From Candidatus Arthromitus sp. SFB-turkey (GTDB taxonomy: Bacteria > Bacillota > Clostridia > Clostridiales > Clostridiaceae): a stretch of 64,000 nt of DNA. Positions within the stretch are counted from its first letter, which is position 1; each line of letters opens with the position of its first letter. Location of the stretch: positions 16,861-80,860 of the forward strand of contig NZ_LXFF01000009.1 of the NCBI RefSeq assembly GCF_001655775.1, given 5' to 3'. The notes below the pieces were generated by a model. That model was given only the letters and a program-made list of their open reading frames with translations, had not been told where the DNA came from and ran no database searches. Shown here piece after piece: positions 45,295 to 53,613 of this stretch. Made by a program: the position numbers and the translations under genes.

Positions 45295-45903
45295 TTAATA
45301 ATCAAATACATTAGAATCAATTTCGTCTAAAACATCGAAAGTTAAATACTCAATTAAAACTCTTCTGTTACCTTTACTATCAAATATTTCAAGCTTAAGT
45401 GGTATATATCTACTACCATCTAAATATAAAGTCGCATAACTTATATTTAAATTATTAGTTGGAAGATTAACTTTAGCTCCAAAGAATTTTATCTCCTCTT
45501 CATTTTCCACATAAGATTCTTTAAAATACTCTACTTGATCCATAGAATAAATAAGCTTTATGTACTCATTTAAAAAACAATACTTATAAACCTCATCAAA
45601 TTCTTCTTCAACAAAATATTCAGTATTGTTCTTTATATCTTTAACATAAATTTTATCATCTTTATATATATAACTTCGTTCACCTTCTAAATCTAATCTA
45701 TAACTATTATTAGAACTACTATATTGTTTCAAAAACACACTTTCTTCACTTCTATCATTTTTAAAAGTAACTTTAATATCCGCTATATAGTTTTTTAAAC
45801 TTTTTACATAATCAAACGCTTGTTCTGAGTTTTCTATTTTTTGTGTTTTACAAGAAGTAACAAATAATAAAAAACCAATAAATAATAAAATAATTTTTTT
45901 CAA
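45295..45903 (-). CDS. Lipoprotein of the GerS/LolA-like fold group
   Basis: Exported lipoprotein: signal peptide KKIILLFIGFLLFVTSC with the lipobox VTSC near residue 18, so Cys18 would be lipidated. The rest (about 190 residues) is a beta-rich domain with the pattern of outer-membrane-lipoprotein-sorting (LolA-like) proteins: FDYVKSLKNYIADIKVTF, then DLEGERSYIYKDDKIYVKD, then ATLYLDGSRYIPLKLEIFD and a final beta hairpin. In C. difficile the lipoprotein GerS has this fold, sits next to alr2 and is needed for spore cortex modification; gene order supports a GerS-like role here. The TTG start at 45903 is set by AAGGAAG eight bases upstream. Sequence identity to GerS could not be checked. Confidence 0.7.
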   Translation of the reverse strand: MKKIILLFIGFLLFVTSCKTQKIENSEQAFDYVKSLKNYIADIKVTFKNDRSEESVFLKQYSSSNNSYRLDLEGERSYIYKDDKIYVKDIKNNTEYFVEEEFDEVYKYCFLNEYIKLIYSMDQVEYFKESYVENEEEIKFFGAKVNLPTNNLNISYATLYLDGSRYIPLKLEIFDSKGNRRVLIEYLTFDVLDEIDSNVFDY

Positions 45904-45979
45904 AATAAGTACTTCCTTTCTATAATAATTATAGATAATACTTATTCTAATCAATTACTTTTATTACTTTTTAATATTC

Positions 45980-46357
45980 TTAATTTATTTTTTCTAAAAC
46001 AACAAAAGATGTAACAATATTTTTTTCATTAGATATTGTTACATGTATATTGTATTTCTCATTAAATTTACGTAAATCATTGTGCAAATTTATGTACGGA
46101 CTCCCATTACAATTTCTTAAAACTTCTACATCTGAAAATTTAAATAAACTGATTTCATTAGAAATTGATTTAAATAATGCTTCTTTAACACATAAATTAG
46201 AAGCTATTTTTTTTACATAATTCTTCTCATTCACAATATTTTGCCTAAACATATTTATCTCATTCTTTGTAAAATACTTAACTAAAAAATTTTTATAACT
46301 CAAAAGCTTGTACACTCTGTCTATATGTAAAACATCACAACCAATTCCAATTATCAA
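45980..46357 (-). CDS. acpS: Holo-[acyl-carrier-protein] synthase
   Basis: Transfers 4'-phosphopantetheine from CoA to acyl carrier protein. N-terminal IIGIGCDVLHIDRV contains the metal-binding Asp in the GxDxxxxxR motif, and NLCVKEALFKSI is the second family motif (W/FxxKEAxxKA type). 125 residues, normal. The start is TTG at 46357 with GAGGTGAG upstream. The neighbourhood acpS-lipoprotein-alr-mazEF is conserved in Firmicutes. Confidence 0.92.
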   Translation of the reverse strand: MIIGIGCDVLHIDRVYKLLSYKNFLVKYFTKNEINMFRQNIVNEKNYVKKIASNLCVKEALFKSISNEISLFKFSDVEVLRNCNGSPYINLHNDLRKFNEKYNIHVTISNEKNIVTSFVVLEKIN

Positions 46358-46371
46358 ACACTCACCTCTAA

Positions 46372-46725
46372 TTATAACGCATTTTCTACAAATCTAACTT
46401 TAGAATCCAATTTAAATAACTTACTTATATTATCTTCTAAAACATCAACCAAATGAATAGGAGACACTAAATTTTTATGAAGAACTTTACAAATTTCTCT
46501 AACTAATTCTAAATTACAACTAATAATTTCAACTTTTTCACTTTCTATAGTCTGTTCTCCACTTTTTTCTATTAAAATTTTATCTATTTGTATGCCATAA
46601 ACCAAATTTCCATTTATTTTATCAATATCTTCTATCGCAACTCTATTTTCAATTATTTTATAATAATATTCAATTATCTCACTTAAACTATACTCTCTTC
46701 CTTTTAACACCTCTATAACTTTCAT
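46372..46725 (-). CDS. Small conserved-looking protein of unknown function
   Basis: 117 residues, no signal peptide or membrane helix. The sequence alternates acidic and hydrophobic residues (SLSEIIEYYYKIIENRVAIEDI; IDKILIEKSGEQTIESEKVEII; NLELVREICKVLHKNLVSP), suggesting a small alpha/beta fold. The histidine-containing KNLVSPIHLVDVLED is the most distinctive stretch. A similar short clostridial family of unknown function (DUF6514-like) has this shape, but I cannot confirm the match. ATG 46725 has TAGGAAGG upstream. It is the first gene of the run 46725 to 44124 (this gene, acpS, lipoprotein, alr). Confidence 0.6.
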   Translation of the reverse strand: MKVIEVLKGREYSLSEIIEYYYKIIENRVAIEDIDKINGNLVYGIQIDKILIEKSGEQTIESEKVEIISCNLELVREICKVLHKNLVSPIHLVDVLEDNISKLFKLDSKVRFVENAL

Positions 46726-47034
46726 AGCTGTTTACCTTCCTATAATCAAATATAACATATACTTGAAATTTTATCACAACATATTTTTATAATTTGTCAT
46801 TATTTAAGAAATTTTAATTAAAATATTAATCTTTTTAACGACATTTATTTTAAAAAGTACAACTAAATATTAATATTTTTTTATTTTAACTATAATTTTA
46901 TTAAAAATATAAATTATTAAAATTTTATTATTATACAAAATAATATTTTGACTAAAATATTATTTAAAATTTATAATATTATACATAACCTATAATTATA
47001 TAAATTTATTTTCTAAATTAGAAAGGACTTGTTT
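46726..47034. other. Divergent AT-only intergenic region
   Basis: About 300 bases between the minus-strand acpS-alr run and the plus-strand flavodiiron gene. It is almost pure A/T with many short runs. I see no ORF, tRNA, hairpin-with-T-run or riboswitch-like structure. It holds a good plus-strand promoter (46948-46977) and, on the minus strand near 46740-46800, weaker promoter-like sequence (TTGTGA followed by TTATAT). Confidence 0.6.
46948..46977 (+). promoter_or_regulatory. Candidate SigA promoter for the flavodiiron gene
   Basis: TTGACT (46948-46953), 18-base spacer, TATAAT (46972-46977). It would give a 5' leader of about 50 bases before ATG 47035. Confidence 0.65.
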
Positions 47035-48312
47035 ATGAAAAGTTATGAAATCCAAAAAGACCTTCTATGGGTTGGGGCTCTTGACCCAAATCTTAGAACT
47101 TTTGACATAATAATGCACACTCCTTACGGTACTACTTACAATTCTTACGTTATTAAAGGTAGTGAAAAAACTGTGTTATTTGAAACTGTTAAAGTTCAAT
47201 TTTTTGATGAGTATATCCAAAGACTTACTGAAGCAAATATAAATTTCCAAAACATAGACTACCTTGTTATAAGTCATACAGAACCTGATCACGCTGGTTC
47301 AGTAGAAAAAATAATAGATTTATGCCCCAATATAACAATAGTCGCCTCACCAGTTGCAGTAAAATATCTAAAAAAAGTTACCAATAAAAATTTTAATTGC
47401 ATAGAAGTCAGCGATTCAACTTCAATATCTTTAGGTGATAAAACTCTTAAATTTATATCTGCTCCATTTTTACACTGGCCGGATACAATTTACACATACG
47501 TACCTGAACTAAAAACACTTTTGACTTGCGATTCTTTTGGTGCACATTATTCGACAAATAATATTTTTGATGATTGTGTCGAAAATTACGAACACTATAT
47601 GGATGCTTTAAAATATTATTATGATTGTATTTTTGGTCCGTTTAAACCTTATGTATTAAAAGCAATAGAAAAAATTAAAGATTTAGAAATAAGCTATATT
47701 TGTCCAGGTCATGGTCCTGTTTTAAGAAGAGATATTGAAAAAATTATATCTTTATATAAAACTTGGAGTTCTCCTTTAGAAAAAAATTCTAAACCTAAAG
47801 TTGTAATCTGCTATGTTTCTGCTTATGGTTACACAGCTAATTTAGCAGAAAAAATATCAGAAGCAATTTGTGCTGATAATGATGTTGAAGTTAAACTTTA
47901 TGATGTAATAAACTTCGACAAGAATGAAATATTAAATGAAATATCATCTGCAGATGGAATATTATTTGGAACACCAACAATAAATTCAGATATGCTTGAA
48001 CCTATTAGAGATCTTTTAACTCATTTAAATCCTATTGTACACGGTGGAAAAGTTGCAGCTGCATTTGGATCTTACGGATGGAGTGGAGAAGGGGTTCCAA
48101 ATACTGAATCAAGGCTTAGAGAACTTAAAATGAAAACACTTACCCCATCTCTTAGAATAAATTTTAAACCATCAGAAAAAGAATTAGAAAAAACATATGA
48201 TTTCGGACGCGCATTTAAAGAAAAATTATTTATATCTCTTGGAAAATTAGATCCCGATCATGCTGAAGCATTAAATTTATTTGCACAAATAAACGTAAAT
48301 ACTCCAATTTAA
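47035..48312 (+). CDS. fprA: Flavodiiron protein (oxygen/nitric oxide reductase)
   Basis: Soluble enzyme that reduces O2 (or NO) to water (or N2O), protecting anaerobes. The N-terminal metallo-beta-lactamase-like domain has the diiron ligands His81, Glu83, Asp85 and His86 in HTEPDHAG, then His in FLHWPDTIYTY, Asp in TCDSFGAHYS and His in ICPGHGPV. From about 255 a flavodoxin domain binds FMN (VVICYVSAYGYTANLAEKI; FGTPTINSDMLEPI; AAFGSYGWSGEG). 426 residues, normal for the class A clostridial form. ATG 47035 follows AAAGGA by seven bases; a TTG six bases upstream is less likely. A single-gene unit with its own promoter and terminator. Rubredoxin, the usual electron donor, is not nearby. Confidence 0.93.
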   Translation: MKSYEIQKDLLWVGALDPNLRTFDIIMHTPYGTTYNSYVIKGSEKTVLFETVKVQFFDEYIQRLTEANINFQNIDYLVISHTEPDHAGSVEKIIDLCPNITIVASPVAVKYLKKVTNKNFNCIEVSDSTSISLGDKTLKFISAPFLHWPDTIYTYVPELKTLLTCDSFGAHYSTNNIFDDCVENYEHYMDALKYYYDCIFGPFKPYVLKAIEKIKDLEISYICPGHGPVLRRDIEKIISLYKTWSSPLEKNSKPKVVICYVSAYGYTANLAEKISEAICADNDVEVKLYDVINFDKNEILNEISSADGILFGTPTINSDMLEPIRDLLTHLNPIVHGGKVAAAFGSYGWSGEGVPNTESRLRELKMKTLTPSLRINFKPSEKELEKTYDFGRAFKEKLFISLGKLDPDHAEALNLFAQINVNTPI

Positions 48313-48345
48313 AAAGACCATCTAATCGATGGTCTTTCATTTTAT
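48311..48345. terminator. Bidirectional terminator between fprA and the pentapeptide gene
   Basis: A 10-bp stem (AAAGACCATC at 48313-48322, its complement at 48328-48337) with a five-base loop. On the plus strand TCATTTTA follows; on the minus strand AAAGACC...GGTCTTTTTA. It fills the 29 bases between the two convergent stop codons. Confidence 0.7.
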
Positions 48346-49202
48346 ATTATTTTAACTCCTGAAAGCTCTATTCCAAATCCTTTTAAATAATTATAAGTTA
48401 CTTTGTCAATACAAGCACCTTCAAAATCTATACTTTTGATCATCTTATGATATTTATTTGTCAAAGGATTTTCAGGAATAAAACTTACATTTTGAAGGGT
48501 TGCATTTTTAAAACTTGCTTCTTTTAAATAAGCTTTATCAAAATTAACATTTTTAAATGAACATCCTTCAAAATCTTGATCTTCTAAATCTATATATTTA
48601 AACTGCGTATCTTCAAAAGAACAACTTTTAAACTCAACCTTTTTTAAATCTGATTTTAAAAAAATAACTTCCTTAAATTTACATTCTACAAATTCAGATT
48701 TTTTCAAATCACATGTATCAAAATGAGTTCTAACTAAAATAGTTTCTTTAAACTTTCCTTCTTTAATATCACTAGCATAAAATTTACAATCGGTAAGATT
48801 AGCTTTATGAAAATTAATTCTTTTTAAGTCACTAGCGCTAAATACTGATGCTGTTAAATCTGATCCAGAAAAATCTGCATCTTTAACAGAACTTCCACTA
48901 AATTTACTATCTTTTAAAATAGAATTTTTCAAATCACTATTTTTAAAATCTCCACCTCTAAAACTTAACTTTCTCTCTAATTTATGAGTTAAATTAATTG
49001 TATCTTGTAAAAGTTCATCAATATCTCCAATGCTATCTAATGTTTCAGATATAGCTTGCTCTTCACTTTTTCCTTGAGATACTAATTCTTCAAAACGCTC
49101 ATTTAAATCACATAACAAGTCATTTTTTATATCTTCTATGCTTTTAGTTTCCCTATAAGGTTCGAACAACTCATTTACATAATTATTAATTTTACTATTC
49201 AT
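48342..49202 (-). CDS. Pentapeptide-repeat protein with an N-terminal HAAS-like helical domain
   Basis: Residues 1-75 are helical and charged, ending with EEQAISETLDSIGDIDELL. This matches the N-terminal domain that many PadR-linked membrane proteins carry (HAAS/DUF1700 type; usually ExAIxxLGxPxxIA). From about 82 to 275 there are about 35 tandem pentapeptides of the A(D/N)LxX type (DLKNS, DFSGS, NLTDC, EFKSC), which should fold into a right-handed four-sided beta helix. No membrane helix or signal peptide. Pentapeptide helices can mimic DNA and shield gyrase, or act as binding scaffolds; the sequence does not say which. It follows the PadR gene by 17 bases and shares its promoter. ATG 49202 has GGAGGAG upstream. 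286 residues. Confidence 0.85.
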   Translation of the reverse strand: MNSKINNYVNELFEPYRETKSIEDIKNDLLCDLNERFEELVSQGKSEEQAISETLDSIGDIDELLQDTINLTHKLERKLSFRGGDFKNSDLKNSILKDSKFSGSSVKDADFSGSDLTASVFSASDLKRINFHKANLTDCKFYASDIKEGKFKETILVRTHFDTCDLKKSEFVECKFKEVIFLKSDLKKVEFKSCSFEDTQFKYIDLEDQDFEGCSFKNVNFDKAYLKEASFKNATLQNVSFIPENPLTNKYHKMIKSIDFEGACIDKVTYNYLKGFGIELSGVKII

Positions 49203-49219
49203 ACAAAAACTCCTCCAAT

Positions 49220-49549
49220 TTACAATAATTTTTCTAAAATCTTTTTAGAATGCTCCCAATTTTTTTTATTATTTTCATAAGTTTTCTTGCCTTTTTCTGT
49301 TATCTTAAAATATTTACGCCTTCCACCTTTAGTATCATCTCCCCAATACCATACAACATCTCCATCTGCTTCTAAACGACGTAAACTAGAATACATTGTG
49401 GCTTCTTTAAGTTCATATTCTCCTTGAGAATTTTTAGTAATTAACTTAATAATCTCATACCCATAACGATCTTCCTCATATAAGAGTTTTAAAATTATGG
49501 TATCTGTATGTCCTCTCAATAAATTAAATTTTAAACTTCTCTCACTCAT
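49220..49549 (-). CDS. PadR-family transcriptional regulator
   Basis: Small winged-helix repressor, 109 residues. Typical PadR text: HTDTIILKLLYEEDRYGYEII in the first helices, YELKEATMYSSLRRLEADGDVV for the recognition helix and wing, and GRRKYFKITEKGKKTYENNK. A C-terminal helix would make the dimer. It is the first gene of an operon with the pentapeptide/HAAS protein, an arrangement in which PadR usually represses its own partner. ATG 49549 with GGAGGA upstream. The effector is unknown; the downstream transporter or permease seen in many PadR-HAAS operons is missing here. Confidence 0.9.
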   Translation of the reverse strand: MSERSLKFNLLRGHTDTIILKLLYEEDRYGYEIIKLITKNSQGEYELKEATMYSSLRRLEADGDVVWYWGDDTKGGRRKYFKITEKGKKTYENNKKNWEHSKKILEKLL

Positions 49550-49569
49550 AATCTTATCCTCCTAAATTC

Positions 49570-49606
49570 ATTATAATATAAAATACTATGATTGTCAAAG
49601 TACTAT
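49570..49606 (-). promoter_or_regulatory. Consensus SigA promoter with flanking direct repeats (PadR operon)
   Basis: Minus strand TTGACA (49593-49598), 17-base spacer, TATAAT (49570-49575): a perfect match to both hexamers. On the plus strand TACTAT occurs at 49584-49589 and 49601-49606, bracketing the -35; this is a plausible PadR operator, though PadR sites are usually inverted repeats. Confidence 0.75.
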
Positions 49607-49652
49607 CTTATATATTCAAATTAAAAAACTACAAATAAATTTTAAAAAAAAT

Positions 49653-49680
49653 AAAAAAAGGTGATCTAAAAGCTCACCTT
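49653..49680 (-). terminator. Terminator after the ssb gene
   Basis: A 7-bp G/C-containing stem (AAGGTGA at 49658-49664, its complement at 49674-49680; one mismatch then one more pair inside) is followed on the minus strand by a T-run. Confidence 0.7.
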
Positions 49681-49691
49681 ATAACTAATTT

Positions 49692-50039
49692 TTATTGAAC
49701 ATTTATTTCCGGCATCTTAAATTGATTTCTTACAAATCTAAAATCCTCAGCGACAACATCACTTATATATTTTTTATTACCATCTTTATCTACATAAGAT
49801 CCCATTCTAAGTCGTCCACCAACACTTATTAAATCACCCTTATGCAAATGCTTAATTATTATATCACCTTTTTTCCCCCAAAAAGAAACAGGAATAAAAT
49901 CGGCTTTTCTCTCTCCATCTGGTTCCTTATAATCTCTATTTACAGCAATAATTATTTTTGTTAATGTTTTTTGAGAATCTTCTATAATTCTTTGTTCAGG
50001 ATCCTTTACAAGTCTTCCAACTAATAATATCTTATTCAC
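49692..50039 (-). CDS. ssb: Short single-stranded DNA-binding protein (SsbB-like)
   Basis: OB-fold SSB: MNKILLVGRLVKDPEQR, then ADFIPVSFWGKKGDIIIKHLHKGDLISVGGRL and a final beta hairpin to FRFVRNQF. At 115 residues it ends right after the OB fold with no flexible linker and no acidic DDDIPF tip, the element that recruits replication and repair proteins in the main SSB. B. subtilis SsbB, used in competence, has this short form. Here it stands alone, not between rpsF and rpsR where the main ssb usually lies, so this is probably a second copy. ATG 50039 with AGGAGG upstream. Confidence 0.88.
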   Translation of the reverse strand: MNKILLVGRLVKDPEQRIIEDSQKTLTKIIIAVNRDYKEPDGERKADFIPVSFWGKKGDIIIKHLHKGDLISVGGRLRMGSYVDKDGNKKYISDVVAEDFRFVRNQFKMPEINVQ

Positions 50040-50144
50040 CTTAAAAATTCCTCCTAATTATAAATAAATCCTTTTACATGAATTATTTCTAATTTTGAGC
50101 AATTTATACAATTTTTCATAAATTTTAAGTATATTATTATAAAT

Positions 50145-50738
50145 TTATATTTCACTTTCTATAAGCTTTATACCCATATTATCCATCAAATATAAAGAAG
50201 CATTCTGAATCTTATCTCTTGGATGATTTTCTCCATCATAAGTCTCAACTAAATCTTTAGGGACTATTATATTTAAATTCTTATTTATAGAATTTAAATA
50301 CCCTTTAAAAGTCAAACAAAACTGTAAAATACAAATATCTGTACAACACCCAACCACGACAAAATTAAAATTATCATCTATATATTTTTGAAATATTTGA
50401 ATAAAATTATTTGAAAAAAAACTATTAGTAGAATTTTTTGTTAAAACATGTTTAAATTCAATATCTAAAAGTTCTTCACATAATTCACTTTCAAAATCTC
50501 CTTCTAAACAATGCTTAGGATAAACATCAAATTCACAATCTTCGTTTTTATGATTATCATTGATAGCTATTACATTGGGAAATTTATAACAAAACTTCTT
50601 AATATCCTTAGCAATATTCTTTATAAAATCACTTCTTAAAATTCCTATATCCGTAAATCCCTTTACCATATCAATAACTATTAAGACACTTTTTTCATAA
50701 TCTAAATTAAAATTCTTATCAACCTTGATTTTAAACAT
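50145..50738 (-). CDS. Isochorismatase-fold hydrolase, probably nicotinamidase
   Basis: Cysteine hydrolase fold with Asp in VIDMVKGF (about 23), Lys in VLTKNSTNSF (about 110) and nucleophilic Cys in VVGCCTDICI (about 140). The metal-binding Asp-x-His of NDNH and the His of YPKHCLEGDFESEL match the nicotinamidase pattern (D-x-x/xH ... W/YPxHC), so it probably converts nicotinamide to nicotinate for NAD salvage. 197 residues, normal. The ATG follows the galU stop directly. No other NAD genes are near; a different amide or isochorismate substrate cannot be excluded. Confidence 0.72.
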   Translation of the reverse strand: MFKIKVDKNFNLDYEKSVLIVIDMVKGFTDIGILRSDFIKNIAKDIKKFCYKFPNVIAINDNHKNEDCEFDVYPKHCLEGDFESELCEELLDIEFKHVLTKNSTNSFFSNNFIQIFQKYIDDNFNFVVVGCCTDICILQFCLTFKGYLNSINKNLNIIVPKDLVETYDGENHPRDKIQNASLYLMDNMGIKLIESEI

Positions 50739-51608
50739 TTACTTTAATTTTTCTCCTAAATAATCCTTTATTATATGTTTTATTTTATCATCTCTCAACG
50801 AATAATCTATGGTAGCCTTTAAATATCCAACTTTATCACCAATATCGTACCTTGTTCCCTGAAACTTATAAGCATATACCTCTTCTGTTGAAATCAAATT
50901 TGTTATGGAATCTGTTAATTGTATTTCTCCATTTTTTCCATAGTTTTCTTTTTCCAAATGTTCAAATATTTTACAGCTTATAACATATCTTCCAAGTATA
51001 GCAATATTTGTAGGCGCTTCTTCCATAGAAGGTTTTTCTATTAAATTATTTACCCTATAAATATTTTCTGAAATTTTATTTCCATCTACAATTCCATACT
51101 TAGAAACATCCTCATGTTTAACTTCTTGAACTCCAAGTACACTTCCTCCATACTCTTCATAACATTCTATTAACTGTTTTAAACAGGGCTTATCTCTGTT
51201 ATATACTATATCATCTCCAAGCAAAACACAAAATGGTTCATTTCCAACAAAAGTTTTTCCTTGATATATAGCATGCCCAAGACCTTTTTGTTCCTTTTGT
51301 CTTACAAATGTAATATTAACCATATTAGAAATATTTTTTATCATATCAAGCATTTCATAATTCTTTGAAGATTCTAAAACACTCTCTAATTCCTTAAAAT
51401 TATCAAAATAATCCTCTATAGATTTTTTATATTTACTCGTAACTAATAAAATATCTGTGATTCCAGACTCTACTGCTTCCTCAATAATATATTGAATGGT
51501 TGGTTTATCAATAATAGGAATCATTTCTTTAGGTATAGATTTTGTTACAGGAAGAAACCTCGTTCCAAATCCTGCAACAGGAATTATAGCTTTTCTAATA
51601 ACTGACAT
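50739..51608 (-). CDS. galU: UTP-glucose-1-phosphate uridylyltransferase
   Basis: Makes UDP-glucose for surface glycans and glycolipids. Typical GalU blocks: IPVAGFGTRFLPVTKSIPKEM near 10-30, DKPTIQYIIEEAVESGI, FVRQKEQKGLGHAI, VLLGDDIV, LIEKPSMEEAPTN and GTRYDIGDKVGYLKA. About 290 residues. ATG 51608 follows GGAG by nine bases; two upstream ATGs (51623, 51617) are part of that site. Follows the GT2 gene after 18 bases. Place at the end of the polysaccharide cluster supports a role in its sugar supply. Confidence 0.93.
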   Translation of the reverse strand: MSVIRKAIIPVAGFGTRFLPVTKSIPKEMIPIIDKPTIQYIIEEAVESGITDILLVTSKYKKSIEDYFDNFKELESVLESSKNYEMLDMIKNISNMVNITFVRQKEQKGLGHAIYQGKTFVGNEPFCVLLGDDIVYNRDKPCLKQLIECYEEYGGSVLGVQEVKHEDVSKYGIVDGNKISENIYRVNNLIEKPSMEEAPTNIAILGRYVISCKIFEHLEKENYGKNGEIQLTDSITNLISTEEVYAYKFQGTRYDIGDKVGYLKATIDYSLRDDKIKHIIKDYLGEKLK

Positions 51609-51626
51609 TTTTTTCATCTCCATCTT

Positions 51627-52481
51627 TTAATTAATTTTATATTCTAAATATCCCTTAACTCTTGATATCATTCGTTTTTTATAAGAATTCACTTCATAAT
51701 AATTAAATTTAAAAACATTTACAAACATTCCTGCTAAAGACTTTAAAATAGAATCTTTAAATAAATAATTTAATACAAAATACTTACCATTTCTCAGCTT
51801 TACATGTTTTTTTATAGTAGCTCCATATCCGAGCCCATATGAATAAATTTTTTCCATTGGTTCCTTCTTATTTGGATGATATATTATAAAATTTGTTAAA
51901 TATTTTCCTCTATACCCTCTGTATAAAAGTTCTAAAGCCATATCACTTTCTTCACCTGATCCAAATTTTCTTCCAACACCTAAATTTTCATCAAAAAATA
52001 CATCATCTATATTTTTAAATTTAATAAATATAGATGGACTTATTACTGTTCTAAAAATGTTTTGATAAGTAATTTCAACATCATGATTATACCATTTTAA
52101 ATTTGAATCTACACCACTATCTTTATCTCTAAGTTTAAAGGTCACAAAATCAATATTACTATTTTGATTAAAAAAATTATTTATAAAAGTTAAAATTCCC
52201 TCACTATAAGCACAATCATCATCTGGAAAAGCTATAATATCACCTGTTACATATTTTATTCCTATATTTCTAGCTAAAGATAATCCTTTTTCTCTTATTC
52301 TAATATGGTTTATATAAAATTTTTGTTTATATTCATCTACAATGTCTCTTAAAATATCTCTTTCATTTTGATCCACTATAATAAGTTCAAAATTTTTATA
52401 ATCCTGAGCACTTAAAGAATCTAAAAATATTTTTATTTCTTCAGAGCGTCCAAGAGTTGCCATTACTAACGAAAATTTCAT
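51627..52481 (-). CDS. Glycosyltransferase family 2
   Basis: GT-A fold glycosyltransferase: SLVMATLGRSEEIKIFLDSL, FELIIVDQNE, GLSLARNIGIKYVTGDIIAFPDDDC with the metal-binding DDD/DxD at about 95. The acceptor-binding half is less conserved (VGRKFGSGEESDMALELLYRG). 284 residues, cytoplasmic, no transmembrane helix. It would add one sugar of the surface polysaccharide repeat; donor and linkage cannot be read from sequence. ATG 52481 with GGAGTG upstream. A hairpin at 52525-52553 separates it from manC. Confidence 0.82.
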   Translation of the reverse strand: MKFSLVMATLGRSEEIKIFLDSLSAQDYKNFELIIVDQNERDILRDIVDEYKQKFYINHIRIREKGLSLARNIGIKYVTGDIIAFPDDDCAYSEGILTFINNFFNQNSNIDFVTFKLRDKDSGVDSNLKWYNHDVEITYQNIFRTVISPSIFIKFKNIDDVFFDENLGVGRKFGSGEESDMALELLYRGYRGKYLTNFIIYHPNKKEPMEKIYSYGLGYGATIKKHVKLRNGKYFVLNYLFKDSILKSLAGMFVNVFKFNYYEVNSYKKRMISRVKGYLEYKIN

Positions 52482-52524
52482 ATAACTTCACTCCAATGAA
52501 TTTAATTTTCATAAAAATAAACTA

Positions 52525-52553
52525 AAAGAGTTAATTGAAATAATTAACTCTTT
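52525..52553 (-). terminator. Hairpin between manC and the GT2 gene
   Basis: A perfect 12-bp stem (AAAGAGTTAATT at 52525-52536 and its complement at 52542-52553) with a five-base loop. The minus-strand tract after it is T-rich but interrupted, so it may terminate only partly. Confidence 0.55.
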
Positions 52554-52558
52554 AAAAA

Positions 52559-53590
52559 CTACATATAATTTCTTGCAAGTTTTATATCCTGCGCATGTTC
52601 CTTTGACGAAACAAGAATACAATCATCAGTTTCAACAACTATTAAATCATCAACATTATTAAGTAAAATTTTCTTTTTAGTCAAAACTATGTTATTACTA
52701 GATTTCATTAAAACTCCACTAGAATTTAACACATTCCCATTATTGTCTTTTTCTCCATACCTATCAACACTCGACCAACTTCCAACATCATCCCATCCAA
52801 ATTTACCTTCAATAACAAAAATATTATCATATCTTTCCATAACTCCATAATCAATAGATATATCTTCAGTTAATCTATAATTTTTATTTATAAAATTCTC
52901 ACACTCATCAAAAGACAAATCAAGTATAGGACTTAAAACTTCATATGTATTATTTAAGAATTTTTTTATTAAATTTAATATAACATTTACGTTCCAAACA
53001 AAAATACCACTATTCCAATAATAATTCCCATCACTAATATACTTAAGTGCAGTACTATAATCAGGTTTTTCCACAAAAGAATTAACCTTACTTATTTTAT
53101 CTAAATTATTAAATTTTGAATTTATATAACCATATCCTGTCTCAGGTCTATTTGGTTTAATTCCAAAAGTAACAATTCCAGTATTATTTTCAATCAAAAA
53201 TTGATTTGCATAACTTATAGTATCTATAAACTCATTTTCATTTTTTATTAAATGATCTGATGGCAACACTATAACATTACAATTATCAAATTTTTTCTTA
53301 ATATATAAACTTGATAAACAAATACACGCAGAAGTATTTCTAGATTCAGGCTCAATTATTATATTTTCCTGTGAAATACCTTTTAATTGTTCAAACACTA
53401 AGTCTTTATATTTAAGTCCTGTTGATATAAATATTCTTTCCTTTGGCACAAGCTTATTTATTCTGTTATATGTCATTTGAAGCATCGTTTCATTTCCTAG
53501 AAGATTCAAAAATTGCTTTGGCTTCTCTTCAGTAGATAGTGGCCAAAACCTAGTTCCTTTACCTCCAGCCATTATAAGCGCACATAACAT
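52559..53590 (-). CDS. manC: Mannose-1-phosphate guanylyltransferase
   Basis: Makes GDP-mannose from mannose 1-phosphate and GTP. Signature IMAGGKGTRFWPLSTEEKPKQFL at 6-28, VLPSDHLI near 105, ETGYGYI near 150, FVEKP near 170, WNSGIFVWN near 192 and a late FGWDDVGSWSS. 343 residues: only the pyrophosphorylase domain; the phosphomannose-isomerase half of bifunctional ManC/AlgA is absent. ATG 53590 with GGAGAGGG upstream. It implies mannose or a GDP-mannose derivative in the polysaccharide. Co-directional with the initiating transferase. Confidence 0.92.
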   Translation of the reverse strand: MLCALIMAGGKGTRFWPLSTEEKPKQFLNLLGNETMLQMTYNRINKLVPKERIFISTGLKYKDLVFEQLKGISQENIIIEPESRNTSACICLSSLYIKKKFDNCNVIVLPSDHLIKNENEFIDTISYANQFLIENNTGIVTFGIKPNRPETGYGYINSKFNNLDKISKVNSFVEKPDYSTALKYISDGNYYWNSGIFVWNVNVILNLIKKFLNNTYEVLSPILDLSFDECENFINKNYRLTEDISIDYGVMERYDNIFVIEGKFGWDDVGSWSSVDRYGEKDNNGNVLNSSGVLMKSSNNIVLTKKKILLNNVDDLIVVETDDCILVSSKEHAQDIKLARNYM

Positions 53591-53613
53591 ATATTTTTTA
53601 CACCCTCTCCAAA

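Noticed and set aside
48342..49202. Collagen-like or satellite repeat from replication slippage
   Set aside because: The pentapeptide pattern is conserved in protein but the codons vary, as in true pentapeptide-repeat proteins.
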